A stretch of DNA of 64,000 bases, from the NCBI GenBank assembly GCA_963843385.1, contig CAWJJY010000004.1, positions 372,001-436,000 of the forward strand, given 5' to 3'. The DNA is from CAVOHU01 sp963843385. GTDB taxonomy: Bacteria > Acidobacteriota > Vicinamibacteria > Vicinamibacterales > JAKQTR01. Positions 1-8,993 of the stretch are shown here, piece by piece (within the stretch, counting starts at the first letter, position 1; each line of letters opens with the position of its first letter). The position numbers were made by a program, and so were the translations under genes. A model generated the notes under the pieces. It saw nothing but the letters and a program-made list of their open reading frames with translations. It was not told the origin of the DNA and did no database searches.

Positions 1-961
1 GCAGCGTGTGGGCGGTGTTGGTCGGTGACTCCGACGCGTCGTGCACCGAGGGCGTCTGGCTGTAGGTCGGGTGCGAGTAGGCCTTGAGGAACTCGGCCTC
101 GATGTTGCGTCCGATGCCGTTGCTCGTGTGGCACTGAGTGCCGGCCATGCCGCAGGTCGCCTCTTCAACGCCCTTCAGGCCGCGCGGCGGCGACCCGGCG
201 GTGTGCGGCTTGTGGCAACTCTCGCACCCGTTGGTGCTGACGGTCGCGTAGCCGGTGTGAGCACCCTGCACGCTGGTGTAGGTCTTGGTCGAGGTCTTGT
301 GCGTGCTCGGATTGGAGTTCCAGTACAGCTGGTTGTGACAGATGAGGCAGAGTCCGGACCCCGAGTTGCCGACGACCAGGAACTTCATCGTCGTCGCATC
401 GATGTCCATCCGGTGCGGGTCGTGGCACGTGCGGCACTGGACCTGGCCATTCGCGTCCAGCTTGACGGGGCTTGCCGCGGGAGGGTTGACGATCTGGCCT
501 CCGGTGACCGGGGCAAACGAGATGGGATGGTCGTGGCGGAGATCGGTTCCCAGGGCCGACGCGCCCGTCATCCTGCCCTGTATGTCGACGCCCTGCATCG
601 CGATCAGACCGTTGTTGACCGTGCTGCCAATCGCCACCGTGCCGTCGTGGCACGCGAGGCAGAGCTTCGACGATCCGGTCGGCAGCCCCACGACCGCCTT
701 CAAGGTGGTGCTCGTGTAGGGCTGATAGGTCACCCCGGTGGCCGTCAGGGCATGGTTCCACAACTGGGGCGCGGGGTTGGCATTGTGCGGCGTGTGGCAG
801 AAGATGCAGATCTCCGTGACGCTGATCGACTTCACCGGCCCCGGACCGCTCGCCGACAGGTTGTGCTTGTTGCCGGGCGAGGCGACGCCTATCTGTCCCG
901 CCGAGAGGGCCGGGACAGCGAGGAGGCAGAGCAGCGCGGCGCCGAGGGTGCGTCTGGTCAC
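1..961 (-). CDS. Multiheme c-type cytochrome, doubled-CXXCH type (3' end outside window)
   Basis: Exported multiheme cytochrome, probably extracellular or periplasmic electron carrier. It starts at GTG 961 and is still open at base 1 (320 codons visible). Residues 1-21 are a signal peptide. Five CXXCH motifs lie at residues 52 (CIFCH), 101 (CLACH), 176 (CRTCH), 205 (CLICH) and 246 (CESCH); residues 270-278 give an unusual C-X6-CH. The TPHN and LGTDLRHDHP patches are shared with the tetraheme protein at 4925-5665, so the two are paralogues of the doubled-CXXCH family. The start codon overlaps the TGA of the upstream NHL gene (GTGA), implying translational coupling. Heme binding is inferred from motifs only. 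Confidence 0.88.
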   Translation of the reverse strand, partial: MTRRTLGAALLCLLAVPALSAGQIGVASPGNKHNLSASGPGPVKSISVTEICIFCHTPHNANPAPQLWNHALTATGVTYQPYTSTTLKAVVGLPTGSSKLCLACHDGTVAIGSTVNNGLIAMQGVDIQGRMTGASALGTDLRHDHPISFAPVTGGQIVNPPAASPVKLDANGQVQCRTCHDPHRMDIDATTMKFLVVGNSGSGLCLICHNQLYWNSNPSTHKTSTKTYTSVQGAHTGYATVSTNGCESCHKPHTAGSPPRGLKGVEEATCGMAGTQCHTSNGIGRNIEAEFLKAYSHPTYSQTPSVHDASESPTNTAHTL

Positions 962-2007
962 TGACTCGCCTTCAGGTACTCGAACACCTGCACGCGTTTG
1001 TTGGCGGAGTCCGCCACGTACACCAGGTCGTTGACAATCGCGATGCCCGACGGGAGCCAGAACTGCCCGTCGCCCGATCCGGAACCGCCAAAGGCCAGCA
1101 GCAGCCTGCCCGACTGGTCGAAGATCTGAACCACGTCGTTCATGCCCTCGACCACGTAGATGTGACCGGCGCTGTCGAGGGCGACGCCCTTCGGCTTGTC
1201 GAAATCGCCGGCCCCGTCACCGAGCTTGCCGAAGGCACTCAGGAAGCCGCCGTCCTCATCGAACACCTGGACCCGGAAGTTCATCGTGTCGGTGACATAC
1301 AGCCGTCCGTCCGCGCCGCGCGTGATGTTGGTCGGGAAGTTGAACTGGCCCGGCCCGTCGCCCTGGGCGCCGAAGGCCCCGAGATACTCGCCGTTGAATC
1401 CGACGATGACCACGCAGTTGCGGATGGTGTCGACCACGTACAACCGGTCGCCGGCTGCCGCGATGCCGGTCGGGCGCGCGAAGCCGCCCTTCTTGCCCAG
1501 CGACCAGAGCGTGTGTCCCTTGAGGTCGAGGCCAATCACCTTTCCCCCGGCCGAGTCGGTGACGAACAGCCGGCCGCCGGCCACCGCCACGCCGATGAGC
1601 GACTGCCCGTTGACCTTGATGGCCGAGTGGCCCGGCTTCGCCAGGTCGTAGACATGGACCGTTCCGCCGAAGGTGTCCGCGACGTACAGCTTCCTGTCCG
1701 GCCCGACGGCGACGCCGTAGGGCTGCTGCATGTGGGCCTGGTCCGGCGCGCCGACGAGCAGTCTCCAGACCTTCGTCAGCACGGACGGTTTTCCCTGTGC
1801 CGACATGGGGTCGAGCGTCCTGACGAACCGGATTCGCGCAGGCGAGGGCGGCGGAGGCCAGACCGGCTTGCTCGGCGTGACGGTTCGAGGGGGAGTGGCG
1901 GGCCCTGCGGACGCACCTTCGCCTGCCAACGCCGCCTGGATCAGAATCAGGAGTCCGAGCGTCAGCGGGAGCAGTCCCGCGCGTGCGATCGTTCTATCGG
2001 CCCTCAT
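958..2007 (-). CDS. NHL-repeat six-bladed beta-propeller protein, secreted
   Basis: Exported propeller of 349 residues with a signal peptide (about residues 1-28). From about residue 95 to the end it carries repeated blades with the NHL pattern, e.g. PYGVAVGPDRKLYVAD, FPTNITRGADGRLYVTD and LPSGIAIVNDLVYVAD, closing with VQVFEYLK. NHL propellers usually act in protein-protein binding; they often sit beside multiheme cytochromes. It lies between the barrel gene (7 bases upstream) and the multiheme gene with which it overlaps by 4 bases, so it is part of the same operon. It is a paralogue of the NHL protein at 5938-7062. The molecular partner is unknown. Confidence 0.88.
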   Translation of the reverse strand: MRADRTIARAGLLPLTLGLLILIQAALAGEGASAGPATPPRTVTPSKPVWPPPPSPARIRFVRTLDPMSAQGKPSVLTKVWRLLVGAPDQAHMQQPYGVAVGPDRKLYVADTFGGTVHVYDLAKPGHSAIKVNGQSLIGVAVAGGRLFVTDSAGGKVIGLDLKGHTLWSLGKKGGFARPTGIAAAGDRLYVVDTIRNCVVIVGFNGEYLGAFGAQGDGPGQFNFPTNITRGADGRLYVTDTMNFRVQVFDEDGGFLSAFGKLGDGAGDFDKPKGVALDSAGHIYVVEGMNDVVQIFDQSGRLLLAFGGSGSGDGQFWLPSGIAIVNDLVYVADSANKRVQVFEYLKASQ

Positions 2008-2013
2008 TAATCC

Positions 2014-3807
2014 CTAAATGCGTCCGCCGAATTTCCGGGAGATGCGCAGCAGCACCTGGTGCCCTCTGAACCGGTAGGGGTCGGCGCGCTCACCCGTCAG
2101 CAGGTGCTGCTCGTTGTGCCGGTATTCGACGGCCAGGTTGAACTGCCGGAGCCGGTATTCGAGCTGTGCGAATCCGTACAAGGTCTTCTGGTCCAGGCGG
2201 GTCAATGTCGCGGCCGTGTCGCCGCGGCGCACCCACGCCGTCAGGTGCAGGGACTTCATCAGCTGAGACTCGAGGGAAACCCCGGCAAACAACGCGCGGT
2301 CGCGCCCGAGGTCGCCGTCGTTGAGGAACCCTCCGCCGTTGGCCGAGATCAGGCTGCCGCGCCCGATCCTGAGCGAGACCGTTCCGGCAAAGGACCGCTG
2401 CAGGTTGCCGACGAAGGTCGCCCCGCGGCCCCGCTCGACGCGGGCCTGTTCCCAGTTGCCATTCAGCAGGAATCGGCCCGTCTGGCCCTGGATCGCCGCG
2501 TGAGCCCGGTCGATGGAGAAGTTGCCGAAGTCGAGGATGTCGTCGCGGTTGCGCGACCGCTCGTACCCGCCGCTCAGGCCGAACCCCAGGAGCGACAGCG
2601 AGAGATTCGCCTGGCCCGACCACGACTTCGTGGCGCCAACCCGGCCCTCGGGAGTCGTATTCGATCCGATGCCGGCGTTGTACGCTGCGTTCACTTCGAG
2701 CCACCGGACGCCGGCGCGGTAGCTCGCTCCGGCCAGCCCGCTCCGCGTGATCACGGTGGTCGGGATTTCTCCCAGGACCTGTCCGCGTTCGCCGTAGGCA
2801 CCCACGGCGTTGAGCGAGAGCCCGCGAATCAGTTCGAGCCTGGCGGACCCGGACGCGACGCGCGCGTCGGTGGTCGCGCCTCCCGACTTCTGCCGGTCGA
2901 AGCTTCCCGTTACGTCGAGCGAGAACCTGTTGGTCGCTTCGAAGCTGATGGTGCTGACCGCGTAGGCTGTGTCCACCTGGCCGCGGGTCGGCGGATGGTA
3001 CGCGTCGGCTGCGCCGCCGAGCGACGGCACCTCGAACATGGAGAAGTGGCTCTGGCGTCCAAGCCGCGCCGAGGTGCGGAAGTGCTTCGCAATGGTGGCG
3101 CCGAACTCGTAGTTCAGATCGTCGAGGCGCTGGCTGAACGCCTGCGAGACCGGATTGTCGTAGGCATTGCGCTGGTACCGAAGCGCCTGCCGGGTGTTGG
3201 CGGTGTCCTTGGTCACCCCGACGTGGAGTTCCTCGTCTGTCTGTTCCCCGCGGTAGGGTCCGCCGGTGATGACCGCGCTCCCCTTGCGATACCCGATGTC
3301 CACATGCGGCAGCACCGGCACCGTCAGCTGCCATCCCATGCTGAGCGACGTGTTGCGTGTGCGGAAGTCGGGGTTCGGCTCCCCGGGCGGGATGACGATG
3401 CCCCCGCGGATCCCGCTGGTCGAAGGGTAATCGCCGGTTTCCGCCACGTTGTCGCGCGACGCCTGGATGTAGAACGGGAATCGGCCGGCCGGGAAGAGGG
3501 TCGCGCCAAGCTTGTACCCGAGATCGCGCTGCGTCCCGCGCTGGTCGTTCTCCGGGGTCAGGAAGCTCAAGCGGCCCGCCCGGAAGGAGACCTCGCTGTC
3601 GATCTTCAGCAGCCTTGGACTGATGATCGGCGACGCGAACCCGAGGGTGTAACCCTGCCAGAACGAGTTGTTCGCCTGCGGCTGCCCGCCCGATCGGCTG
3701 GCGCCCCGGCCGACCGACCACTCGGCAAGGCCGCTGATGGTCTGGCCTGCGGCCACCGAGGGCAGCAGGGCCAGCGTGCAGGTGATCACACGAATACGAA
3801 TGCTCAT
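2014..3807 (-). CDS. Outer-membrane beta-barrel, possible porin of a porin-cytochrome conduit
   Basis: 597 residues with a signal peptide ending about AAGQ (residues 19-22). The body is made of alternating-hydrophobic strands separated by polar turns, and the C-terminus ends in a strand (VLLRISRKFGGRI), as expected of an outer-membrane barrel. No CXXCH is present, so it does not bind c-heme itself. Its ATG overlaps the TAA of the parvulin gene by one base, so the chaperone and the barrel are translationally coupled, and cytochromes flank both. By context it may be the sheath of a transmembrane cytochrome conduit (MtrB/PioB role) or an export pore for the cytochromes. I cannot assign it to a named family by eye. 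Confidence 0.75.
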   Translation of the reverse strand: MSIRIRVITCTLALLPSVAAGQTISGLAEWSVGRGASRSGGQPQANNSFWQGYTLGFASPIISPRLLKIDSEVSFRAGRLSFLTPENDQRGTQRDLGYKLGATLFPAGRFPFYIQASRDNVAETGDYPSTSGIRGGIVIPPGEPNPDFRTRNTSLSMGWQLTVPVLPHVDIGYRKGSAVITGGPYRGEQTDEELHVGVTKDTANTRQALRYQRNAYDNPVSQAFSQRLDDLNYEFGATIAKHFRTSARLGRQSHFSMFEVPSLGGAADAYHPPTRGQVDTAYAVSTISFEATNRFSLDVTGSFDRQKSGGATTDARVASGSARLELIRGLSLNAVGAYGERGQVLGEIPTTVITRSGLAGASYRAGVRWLEVNAAYNAGIGSNTTPEGRVGATKSWSGQANLSLSLLGFGLSGGYERSRNRDDILDFGNFSIDRAHAAIQGQTGRFLLNGNWEQARVERGRGATFVGNLQRSFAGTVSLRIGRGSLISANGGGFLNDGDLGRDRALFAGVSLESQLMKSLHLTAWVRRGDTAATLTRLDQKTLYGFAQLEYRLRQFNLAVEYRHNEQHLLTGERADPYRFRGHQVLLRISRKFGGRI

Positions 3808-4841
3808 TACCGCTCTCCAGGCGCGCCCGACGTTCGGGCATGGGGGCCGCCGGCGGCGTTATCGATCACGATGGTCGCGCCCGCGCGAAGCCGGGCGGTC
3901 CAGGCCTGCTCCATTTCGGCGCAGCGCCTGGCCGTGAGGTCCTTCCGGATTCCCGCGGCGACCTCGGCAAATGTCTTCTGTTCCGGTGGGCGGATCGACT
4001 CGATCCGGACGATGTGGAAGCCGTAGAGCGTCTGTACCACGCCGCTCATCTGGCCGGCCTTCAGGTCGCGGGTGGCACGTTCGAACTCGTCACTGAGGCT
4101 GCCGCGGTGGACGAGCCCCATGTCGCCGCCCCGCTCCCGGCTGGGGTCGGTGGAGTACTTGCGGGCCAGTTGCTCGAACGCCGCCCCGCCGCGGAGCTCT
4201 TTCAGGACGTCTTCCGCCCGGGCCTTTGCCTCTGTCCATTGCTTTGTCGAGCTTCCGGGATCGACGCCGAACGTGATGGCATAGACGTGGAGCTGTTCCG
4301 GAACCACGAAGCGCTGGGGAAACTCGGCAAAGAAGCTCGACGTTTCCTCGACGCTCACCTGGCAGCGTGACGTGACGGCCCGCTCGTACGCTTTCTTGAC
4401 GACCAGCGCGCGGCCGATCTCGCGGGTGATGTCGGCCATCGAGGCCCCCGACCGGCGCCGGGCCTGATCGAACTCCGTCCTGCTCCGGTATCCGCCGATC
4501 ACCCGCGCAAGGCCCGCGTTGATCTCCGCGGCCGACGGCGTCAGATGGAGCCGCACGCCGTCCTGATAGCGCAGCTCCTCGTCCACCAGGCTGTCGAGCG
4601 CCTGCTTCCGAAGCTCGTCCACCTTGGCGGAGCTGACGTTGCGGTGAAAGGACTCCATCGGGATGAGCGCGTTGAGCGCGACATCGAGCCGATCGCTCAT
4701 GAGCGGAACGTTGTTGACGCGCGCGACTTCACGGACCGGCGGCCGTACCGGCCGGGCAGTCGCGTGCGACGCCACCGGCTGCTGGGCGGCGGCGGCATGG
4801 GCGAAGGCCAGGAGCACGGGCAGGGCGAGCGATGGTCTCAT
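3807..4841 (-). CDS. Parvulin-type peptidyl-prolyl isomerase (PpiC/SurA-like), periplasmic
   Basis: Chaperone of 344 residues: signal peptide (1-20), a SurA-N-like helical region (about 40-165) and a parvulin rotamase domain (about 185-280) with the typical FEQLARKYSTDPSRERGGDMG stretch and a GFHIVRIE end. The ATG at 4841 is chosen because it is directly followed by a signal peptide; longer reading would run into the upstream cytochrome gene. Its TAA overlaps the ATG of the barrel. PpiC genes beside multiheme cytochromes are known from cytochrome-filament loci of Geobacter-like bacteria; here it probably helps fold the barrel and/or the cytochromes. Confidence 0.9.
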   Translation of the reverse strand: MRPSLALPVLLAFAHAAAAQQPVASHATARPVRPPVREVARVNNVPLMSDRLDVALNALIPMESFHRNVSSAKVDELRKQALDSLVDEELRYQDGVRLHLTPSAAEINAGLARVIGGYRSRTEFDQARRRSGASMADITREIGRALVVKKAYERAVTSRCQVSVEETSSFFAEFPQRFVVPEQLHVYAITFGVDPGSSTKQWTEAKARAEDVLKELRGGAAFEQLARKYSTDPSRERGGDMGLVHRGSLSDEFERATRDLKAGQMSGVVQTLYGFHIVRIESIRPPEQKTFAEVAAGIRKDLTARRCAEMEQAWTARLRAGATIVIDNAAGGPHARTSGAPGER

Positions 4842-4924
4842 GGCGAAAAGCTGCCGGGGGGACACGGGGGCCCCCCCGGAGTTGATGAATGCACGAACCC
4901 GTAAACAGGCCGCGATCGTCGCGG

Positions 4925-5665
4925 TTACTTGATATGGCAGGCCACGCAGATCGCGCTGCCGACGTTCGCCTTGCGGAGGAAGTTGCCCAGGCTGTTGTTG
5001 TGGGCGTTGTGACAGCTGGCGCACTCGACGGTCGCGGTCGCCGCCGACGAGCCGAACAACGGCAGCGGGTTGACCGTGCCCACGGTGATCTTGGCGCCGC
5101 TGACGACCTGCGTCACATACTCCGCGGGCGTCGCCGCACGGGCGGTCTCGTAGATGATGGTCACTGGATGATCATTCCGCAGGTCGGTCCCGAGGAACGG
5201 CAGGCCGCCGCTCATCAGGTTGTTCGTGCCGCCGCCGGTGGATCCGTAGGTCGCCTTGGCGCCGGTCTGCCTGGTGAAGCTCACGGCCGGCGTGAACGGC
5301 AGGCCGTTCACGTTGAGGAGGACGTCCTGCGCCATGGTGCCGTCGTGGCAGCTCATGCAGGCCCCGGATACGCTGGCGGCGATCTGGGCGCCTGTGGTCG
5401 TCACATCCGATGTGGAGCTCGTGTAGAGCTGGTAGGTCGTGCCGGTCGGCGTGGCGCGGTTCCACAGCGGAATGCTGTTGGCCCCGCCGTGCGGCGTGTG
5501 GCAGAAGACACAGGTCTGGCCACCGATCGAGGTGTTGGTGTTGCGCAGCGCCGAGCCACCGCTCAGGTCGTGCGGACCGCCGGCAATGACCGGCGTCAGC
5601 TGCGCACCTGCGTTCGAGGCCACCGCCACGAGGGCAATGCCGGCAATCGTGAGAATCCTTTTCAC
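4925..5665 (-). CDS. Tetraheme c-type cytochrome, doubled-CXXCH/OmcE-like
   Basis: 246 residues, exported (signal peptide 1-21, cleavage near AGA-Q). Four CXXCH motifs: residues 52 (CVFCH), 103 (CMSCH), 215 (CASCH) and 240 (CVACH). The TPHGGANSIPLWNR and LGTDLRNDHPVTI patches match the doubled-CXXCH family. GTG 5665 is chosen because a perfect AAGGAGG lies 6 bases upstream; an upstream GTG at 5722 lacks one. Four hemes in a protein of this size, with NHL and PpiC neighbours, recall the filament-forming cytochrome OmcE of Geobacter. That similarity is inferred from heme count, size and neighbourhood, not from an alignment. It begins the second transcription unit of the locus. Confidence 0.9.
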   Translation of the reverse strand: MKRILTIAGIALVAVASNAGAQLTPVIAGGPHDLSGGSALRNTNTSIGGQTCVFCHTPHGGANSIPLWNRATPTGTTYQLYTSSTSDVTTTGAQIAASVSGACMSCHDGTMAQDVLLNVNGLPFTPAVSFTRQTGAKATYGSTGGGTNNLMSGGLPFLGTDLRNDHPVTIIYETARAATPAEYVTQVVSGAKITVGTVNPLPLFGSSAATATVECASCHNAHNNSLGNFLRKANVGSAICVACHIK

Positions 5666-5752
5666 TACGGTCCTCCTTGGTGGGGCCGCCTCCGCTCGTC
5701 TCGTCACCACATGCGGATGCACGAAAGGGAGTAGACCAGGACTGAGAAAGAG

Positions 5753-5779
5753 AAAAAACTACGCGAGCCCGTGCTCGCA
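5753..5779 (-). terminator. Intrinsic terminator downstream of the NHL gene
   Basis: Read on the minus strand, GCGAGC-ACGG-GCTCGC forms a 6-bp GC stem with a 4-base loop, followed after GTAG by TTTTTT (5753-5758). It lies about 160 bases after the stop of the NHL gene (5938) and before the GTG of the tetraheme gene (5665), so it would split the cytochrome locus into two transcription units. The rest of the 5666-5937 gap shows nothing I recognise. Confidence 0.6.
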
Positions 5780-5937
5780 TCTACCAGTTAGGGTGCCCGC
5801 GCGCCTGTCTCTTCAAGATCCGCGCCGCAGCGTGACGCGTGTGAGTCGAACGCACACACGCGCAGAAACTGCACGCCGCCGAACACAACATTCGTCTGCG
5901 ACTTACAAACACGGCGGCCGTCGATCGATGCGCGCAT

Positions 5938-7062
5938 CTACTTGGCTCCCGCGCGCAGGTACTGAAACACCTGCACGCGGCCGTTGCCCTGGTCGGCGAC
6001 GTAGATGCGATCCCGGCTGTCGACGTACAACCCGGCCGGCAGGAAGAACTCACCGGGCCCTGCACCAACCGAACCCACGAAGAGGAGCAGATGGCCGGAC
6101 TGATCGAAGATCTGGAAATTGTTGAACGAGGTGTCGGCCACGTAGATGTGGCCCTCGCCGTCGACGCCGATGCCTTTCGGCCGGTTGAACGATCCGGGCG
6201 TGTCACCGAGCGTGCCGAACGTGCCGAGCAGGTTCCCCTCGGGATCGAAGGTCTGCACCCGGAAGTTCAGCGTATCGGTGACGTAAAGCCGACCCTGAGT
6301 GTCGACGAAGAGATTCGTCGGGAAGTTGAACTCGCCCGGATCGACGCCGCGCTTGCCGATGGTGCGCACGGCCGATCCGTCCACGATGGAGTAACAGAAG
6401 ACCTGGTGCTTCTTCGAATCGGCGACATACACGAGCTTTCGCGTCCCGTCGATGGCCAGTCCCGACGGACTCTCGAGCTCGCCCTCGTGCCCGATCGCCA
6501 CCGCAAGGTTCCCGTCGGGCGCGAATCCGAACACGCGGTTCAGCGTGGCGTCGGCGACGAACAGCCGCCCTGACGGATCCAGCGCGATCCCGGTCGGCTT
6601 GGCGAGCTTGATCGGCCCCCTGTCGCCGATGAAGGTCACCGTCTTCCGCTCCGCGTCGAACACGAACACCCGCCGCGAGGCCGTGTCGGTGACATACACC
6701 TTGCCGGCAGGTGAAACCGCCACGCCGTAGGGCTTCACGAGCCTGTCAGGGAGCGCCGGCTTGTTCTCGTCCTCACCGAAGATGAACGCCTTCCATCGTG
6801 ACGGCTTCTTCTTGTTGAAGTCGTCCACGCCGCGGTAGCTGGTGATGTAGCGGATGCGGGGCTGCTCGGGAGGAAGCGGCCAGACGAACGTGCGATCGGC
6901 CGCCGGCTTCGCCGCAGACGACGAGGCCGGCTTGCTCGCCCGCGGCGTCGCACTGTCTTGAGTCCCGGCTGCGACGGTGATCGCCGCGACCAGACACGCC
7001 GTCATCGCGACCATGACCGACCTCGACTGGGGCTTGTGCAGGTTGTTCAACGGTCTCCTCAC
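5938..7062 (-). CDS. NHL-repeat beta-propeller protein, secreted
   Basis: 374 residues as read from GTG 7062; starts at TTG 7050 (GAGGAG five bases upstream) or ATG 7014 are also possible. A hydrophobic signal segment (MTACLVAAITVAA) is followed by a linker rich in Ala, Ser and Lys and a propeller from about residue 105 with repeated YGVAV/LYVTD/RVQTF blades. It resembles the NHL protein at 958-2007, including the ending VQVFQYLRA. It lies 104 bases downstream of the 23-heme cytochrome gene and ends before a terminator. NHL proteins are commonly linked to cytochrome loci; its partner here is unknown. Confidence 0.87.
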   Translation of the reverse strand: MRRPLNNLHKPQSRSVMVAMTACLVAAITVAAGTQDSATPRASKPASSSAAKPAADRTFVWPLPPEQPRIRYITSYRGVDDFNKKKPSRWKAFIFGEDENKPALPDRLVKPYGVAVSPAGKVYVTDTASRRVFVFDAERKTVTFIGDRGPIKLAKPTGIALDPSGRLFVADATLNRVFGFAPDGNLAVAIGHEGELESPSGLAIDGTRKLVYVADSKKHQVFCYSIVDGSAVRTIGKRGVDPGEFNFPTNLFVDTQGRLYVTDTLNFRVQTFDPEGNLLGTFGTLGDTPGSFNRPKGIGVDGEGHIYVADTSFNNFQIFDQSGHLLLFVGSVGAGPGEFFLPAGLYVDSRDRIYVADQGNGRVQVFQYLRAGAK

Positions 7063-7166
7063 TGTGCCGGCGGCTTACGCCTCGCGCGCGAACTGTGTTG
7101 TGCCCGGTTTCGTATCGGCGACGCGCCTGCTCCGCTGTAGGTGGTCCGGCATCGGCTGGCCGCGAC

Positions 7167-8972
7167 TCAGAAATACGGGTGGCACGAAGCGCAGGTCCGG
7201 CCCACCTTCAGGCGAATGGCTGTCCCTCGGCCCGCCGGGAACTCACCGGTCTCGGTCTTGTGACAGCTTCGGCACGGCAGCCTGCCGTGGAATCCATTGA
7301 AGAAGTCCTCTAGCCCCTTGTGGCTGTAGGCGAGCAGCCTGAAGGACGAGGTCGAGTGACACGTGGCGCACGCCGCCTCCACCTGGCCCATGTGGGGGTC
7401 CTTGTGACAGGTCCCGCACTGGTTCGAAACGGGCCTGAGCCTCTTCGCCGTCCCCGATCCGGCCGGGAAGGTCCCCGTCTCGGACGGGTGACACTTGACG
7501 CACTCGACGCTGCGGTGCTTCCCCGCCAGCGGAAACTTCGTGCCCTCGTGGGCGAACCGCGCCGGCGCGAACTTGGCGGCGTCGATCGCGTGGCAGCCCT
7601 CGCACGCCGTGCCGACCTGACCAAGGTGCACGTCCGCATGACACGTGCTGCAGGTCATGGCCGGGTTCTTCGCGCGCGGCACGGCCGCCGCCGGAACTCC
7701 CGCCCGCACGGCGACGGCCTGGTCCGACGGCCGCACGTGGCATTTCACGCAGGTCACGCCGGTGTGCCGACCGGCGAAGAACTCGGGCGATCGGGGGTGC
7801 GTGAACCCGTCCGCCTTGAACGTCACGGGCCGATGGCACGCGTCACAGACCCGGCCGTACTCGCCCTTGTGCTGGTCCTTGTGACAGGTGACACACGCCT
7901 GGCTCACGCCCCCGAAGTCGATCACCTTGCGAGGAAGCGGCACCTCCGCGGCCGCGATGCTCGTATGGCACTTCCGGCACTCGAGACCCTCGTGCTTCCC
8001 AACCAGCGGGAACGTCGTGCTGGTTCCGTGATCGAACTTGGCGCCGCGAAAACTGTTCTCGGTGTGACACTTGCGGCAGTCTTCCTTGACGCTGTCGCGA
8101 TGCAGGTTGACGTGGCACGCCGAGCACCTGTCGTATCTCAATGGGTTCCGCACGCCCGAGGTGTGGCACTTTGCGCACGCCACCTGGATGTGGGCACCGA
8201 CCAGGGCGAAGCCCGTCCTGCCGTGCTCGATCGTGCGGGTCGTCCACGCGTCGGTGACATGGCAGGACGTGCACGCCGGAGCGAGCTCGTGGCGATGCGG
8301 TGCTTTGTGACACGACGAGCACGCATCGAAGCGGAGCCCGCGGAACACGCCGGCGACGTGGCACTTCTCGCAGGCCACCCGGCGATGAGCGCCTGTCAGC
8401 TTGAACTTCGCCGGCTCATGGTCGAACTGCTTCCGCGTCTCCTTGAACACCACCTCCGTCGAATGGCACTTGCTGCAGTCGGGGCCGAGGTTGCCCTTGT
8501 GGACATCGGTATGGCACGAGCTGCAGACCGGCCGAACGTCCAGGAACGAGCGCTTCTTGTGGCACGCCGCGCACGTGGCGGCGATCTTGACGTGCCGGCC
8601 CTCGAAGGCGAACCCCGTCTCGGCGACGTGATTGAACGTCAGCGGGTCGATTCGCCGAAGCTCAGCGCCGACGCCCCGATGCTCGACATGACACTTGCTG
8701 CAATCCTGCCCAACCGCGCGGTGAACGCCGAACTTCCTCGCGATGCGCTCCGCGATCGGCTTGTGGCAGCTCAGGCACCGCTCGGCCGAGAGCTCATGGC
8801 CGGCTTCGTGGCACTTGAGGCAGTTCCCGATGCCCTCGAGCTCCGCGTGCGCACGCGCGAGCGGCCCGGGTGAGATGCGCACCTGGCCGGCATCGGCCCA
8901 CGCAGCCGCAAACAGGACCATCGACGCGAGCACGAACTCGCGCAACAACGACATCCGCGCAGGGGCCTTCAC
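7167..8972 (-). CDS. 23-heme c-type cytochrome
   Basis: A 601-residue exported protein with 23 CXXCH motifs spread over the whole length (about one per 26 residues); the first is CLKCH near the N-terminus and the last CASCH is four residues from the end. Many motifs are separated by repeated modules with GKH, HVDVHLGQVG-like and FPLxGKH patches, which supply distal His ligands. No other domain is visible, so it is an electron wire. GTG 8972 is preferred because GGAG lies five bases upstream and a signal sequence follows; TTG 8987 is an alternative. It follows the cytochrome b gene closely, suggesting that quinol electrons pass from cytochrome b to this protein. Confidence 0.93.
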   Translation of the reverse strand: MKAPARMSLLREFVLASMVLFAAAWADAGQVRISPGPLARAHAELEGIGNCLKCHEAGHELSAERCLSCHKPIAERIARKFGVHRAVGQDCSKCHVEHRGVGAELRRIDPLTFNHVAETGFAFEGRHVKIAATCAACHKKRSFLDVRPVCSSCHTDVHKGNLGPDCSKCHSTEVVFKETRKQFDHEPAKFKLTGAHRRVACEKCHVAGVFRGLRFDACSSCHKAPHRHELAPACTSCHVTDAWTTRTIEHGRTGFALVGAHIQVACAKCHTSGVRNPLRYDRCSACHVNLHRDSVKEDCRKCHTENSFRGAKFDHGTSTTFPLVGKHEGLECRKCHTSIAAAEVPLPRKVIDFGGVSQACVTCHKDQHKGEYGRVCDACHRPVTFKADGFTHPRSPEFFAGRHTGVTCVKCHVRPSDQAVAVRAGVPAAAVPRAKNPAMTCSTCHADVHLGQVGTACEGCHAIDAAKFAPARFAHEGTKFPLAGKHRSVECVKCHPSETGTFPAGSGTAKRLRPVSNQCGTCHKDPHMGQVEAACATCHSTSSFRLLAYSHKGLEDFFNGFHGRLPCRSCHKTETGEFPAGRGTAIRLKVGRTCASCHPYF

Positions 8973-8993
8973 GCTCGCTCCACCCAACCATCC

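Noticed and set aside
2059..4026. A 655-codon plus-strand frame opposite the barrel gene
   Set aside because: The minus-strand frame has a signal peptide, beta-strand pattern and coupled start; the plus frame has no recognisable feature.
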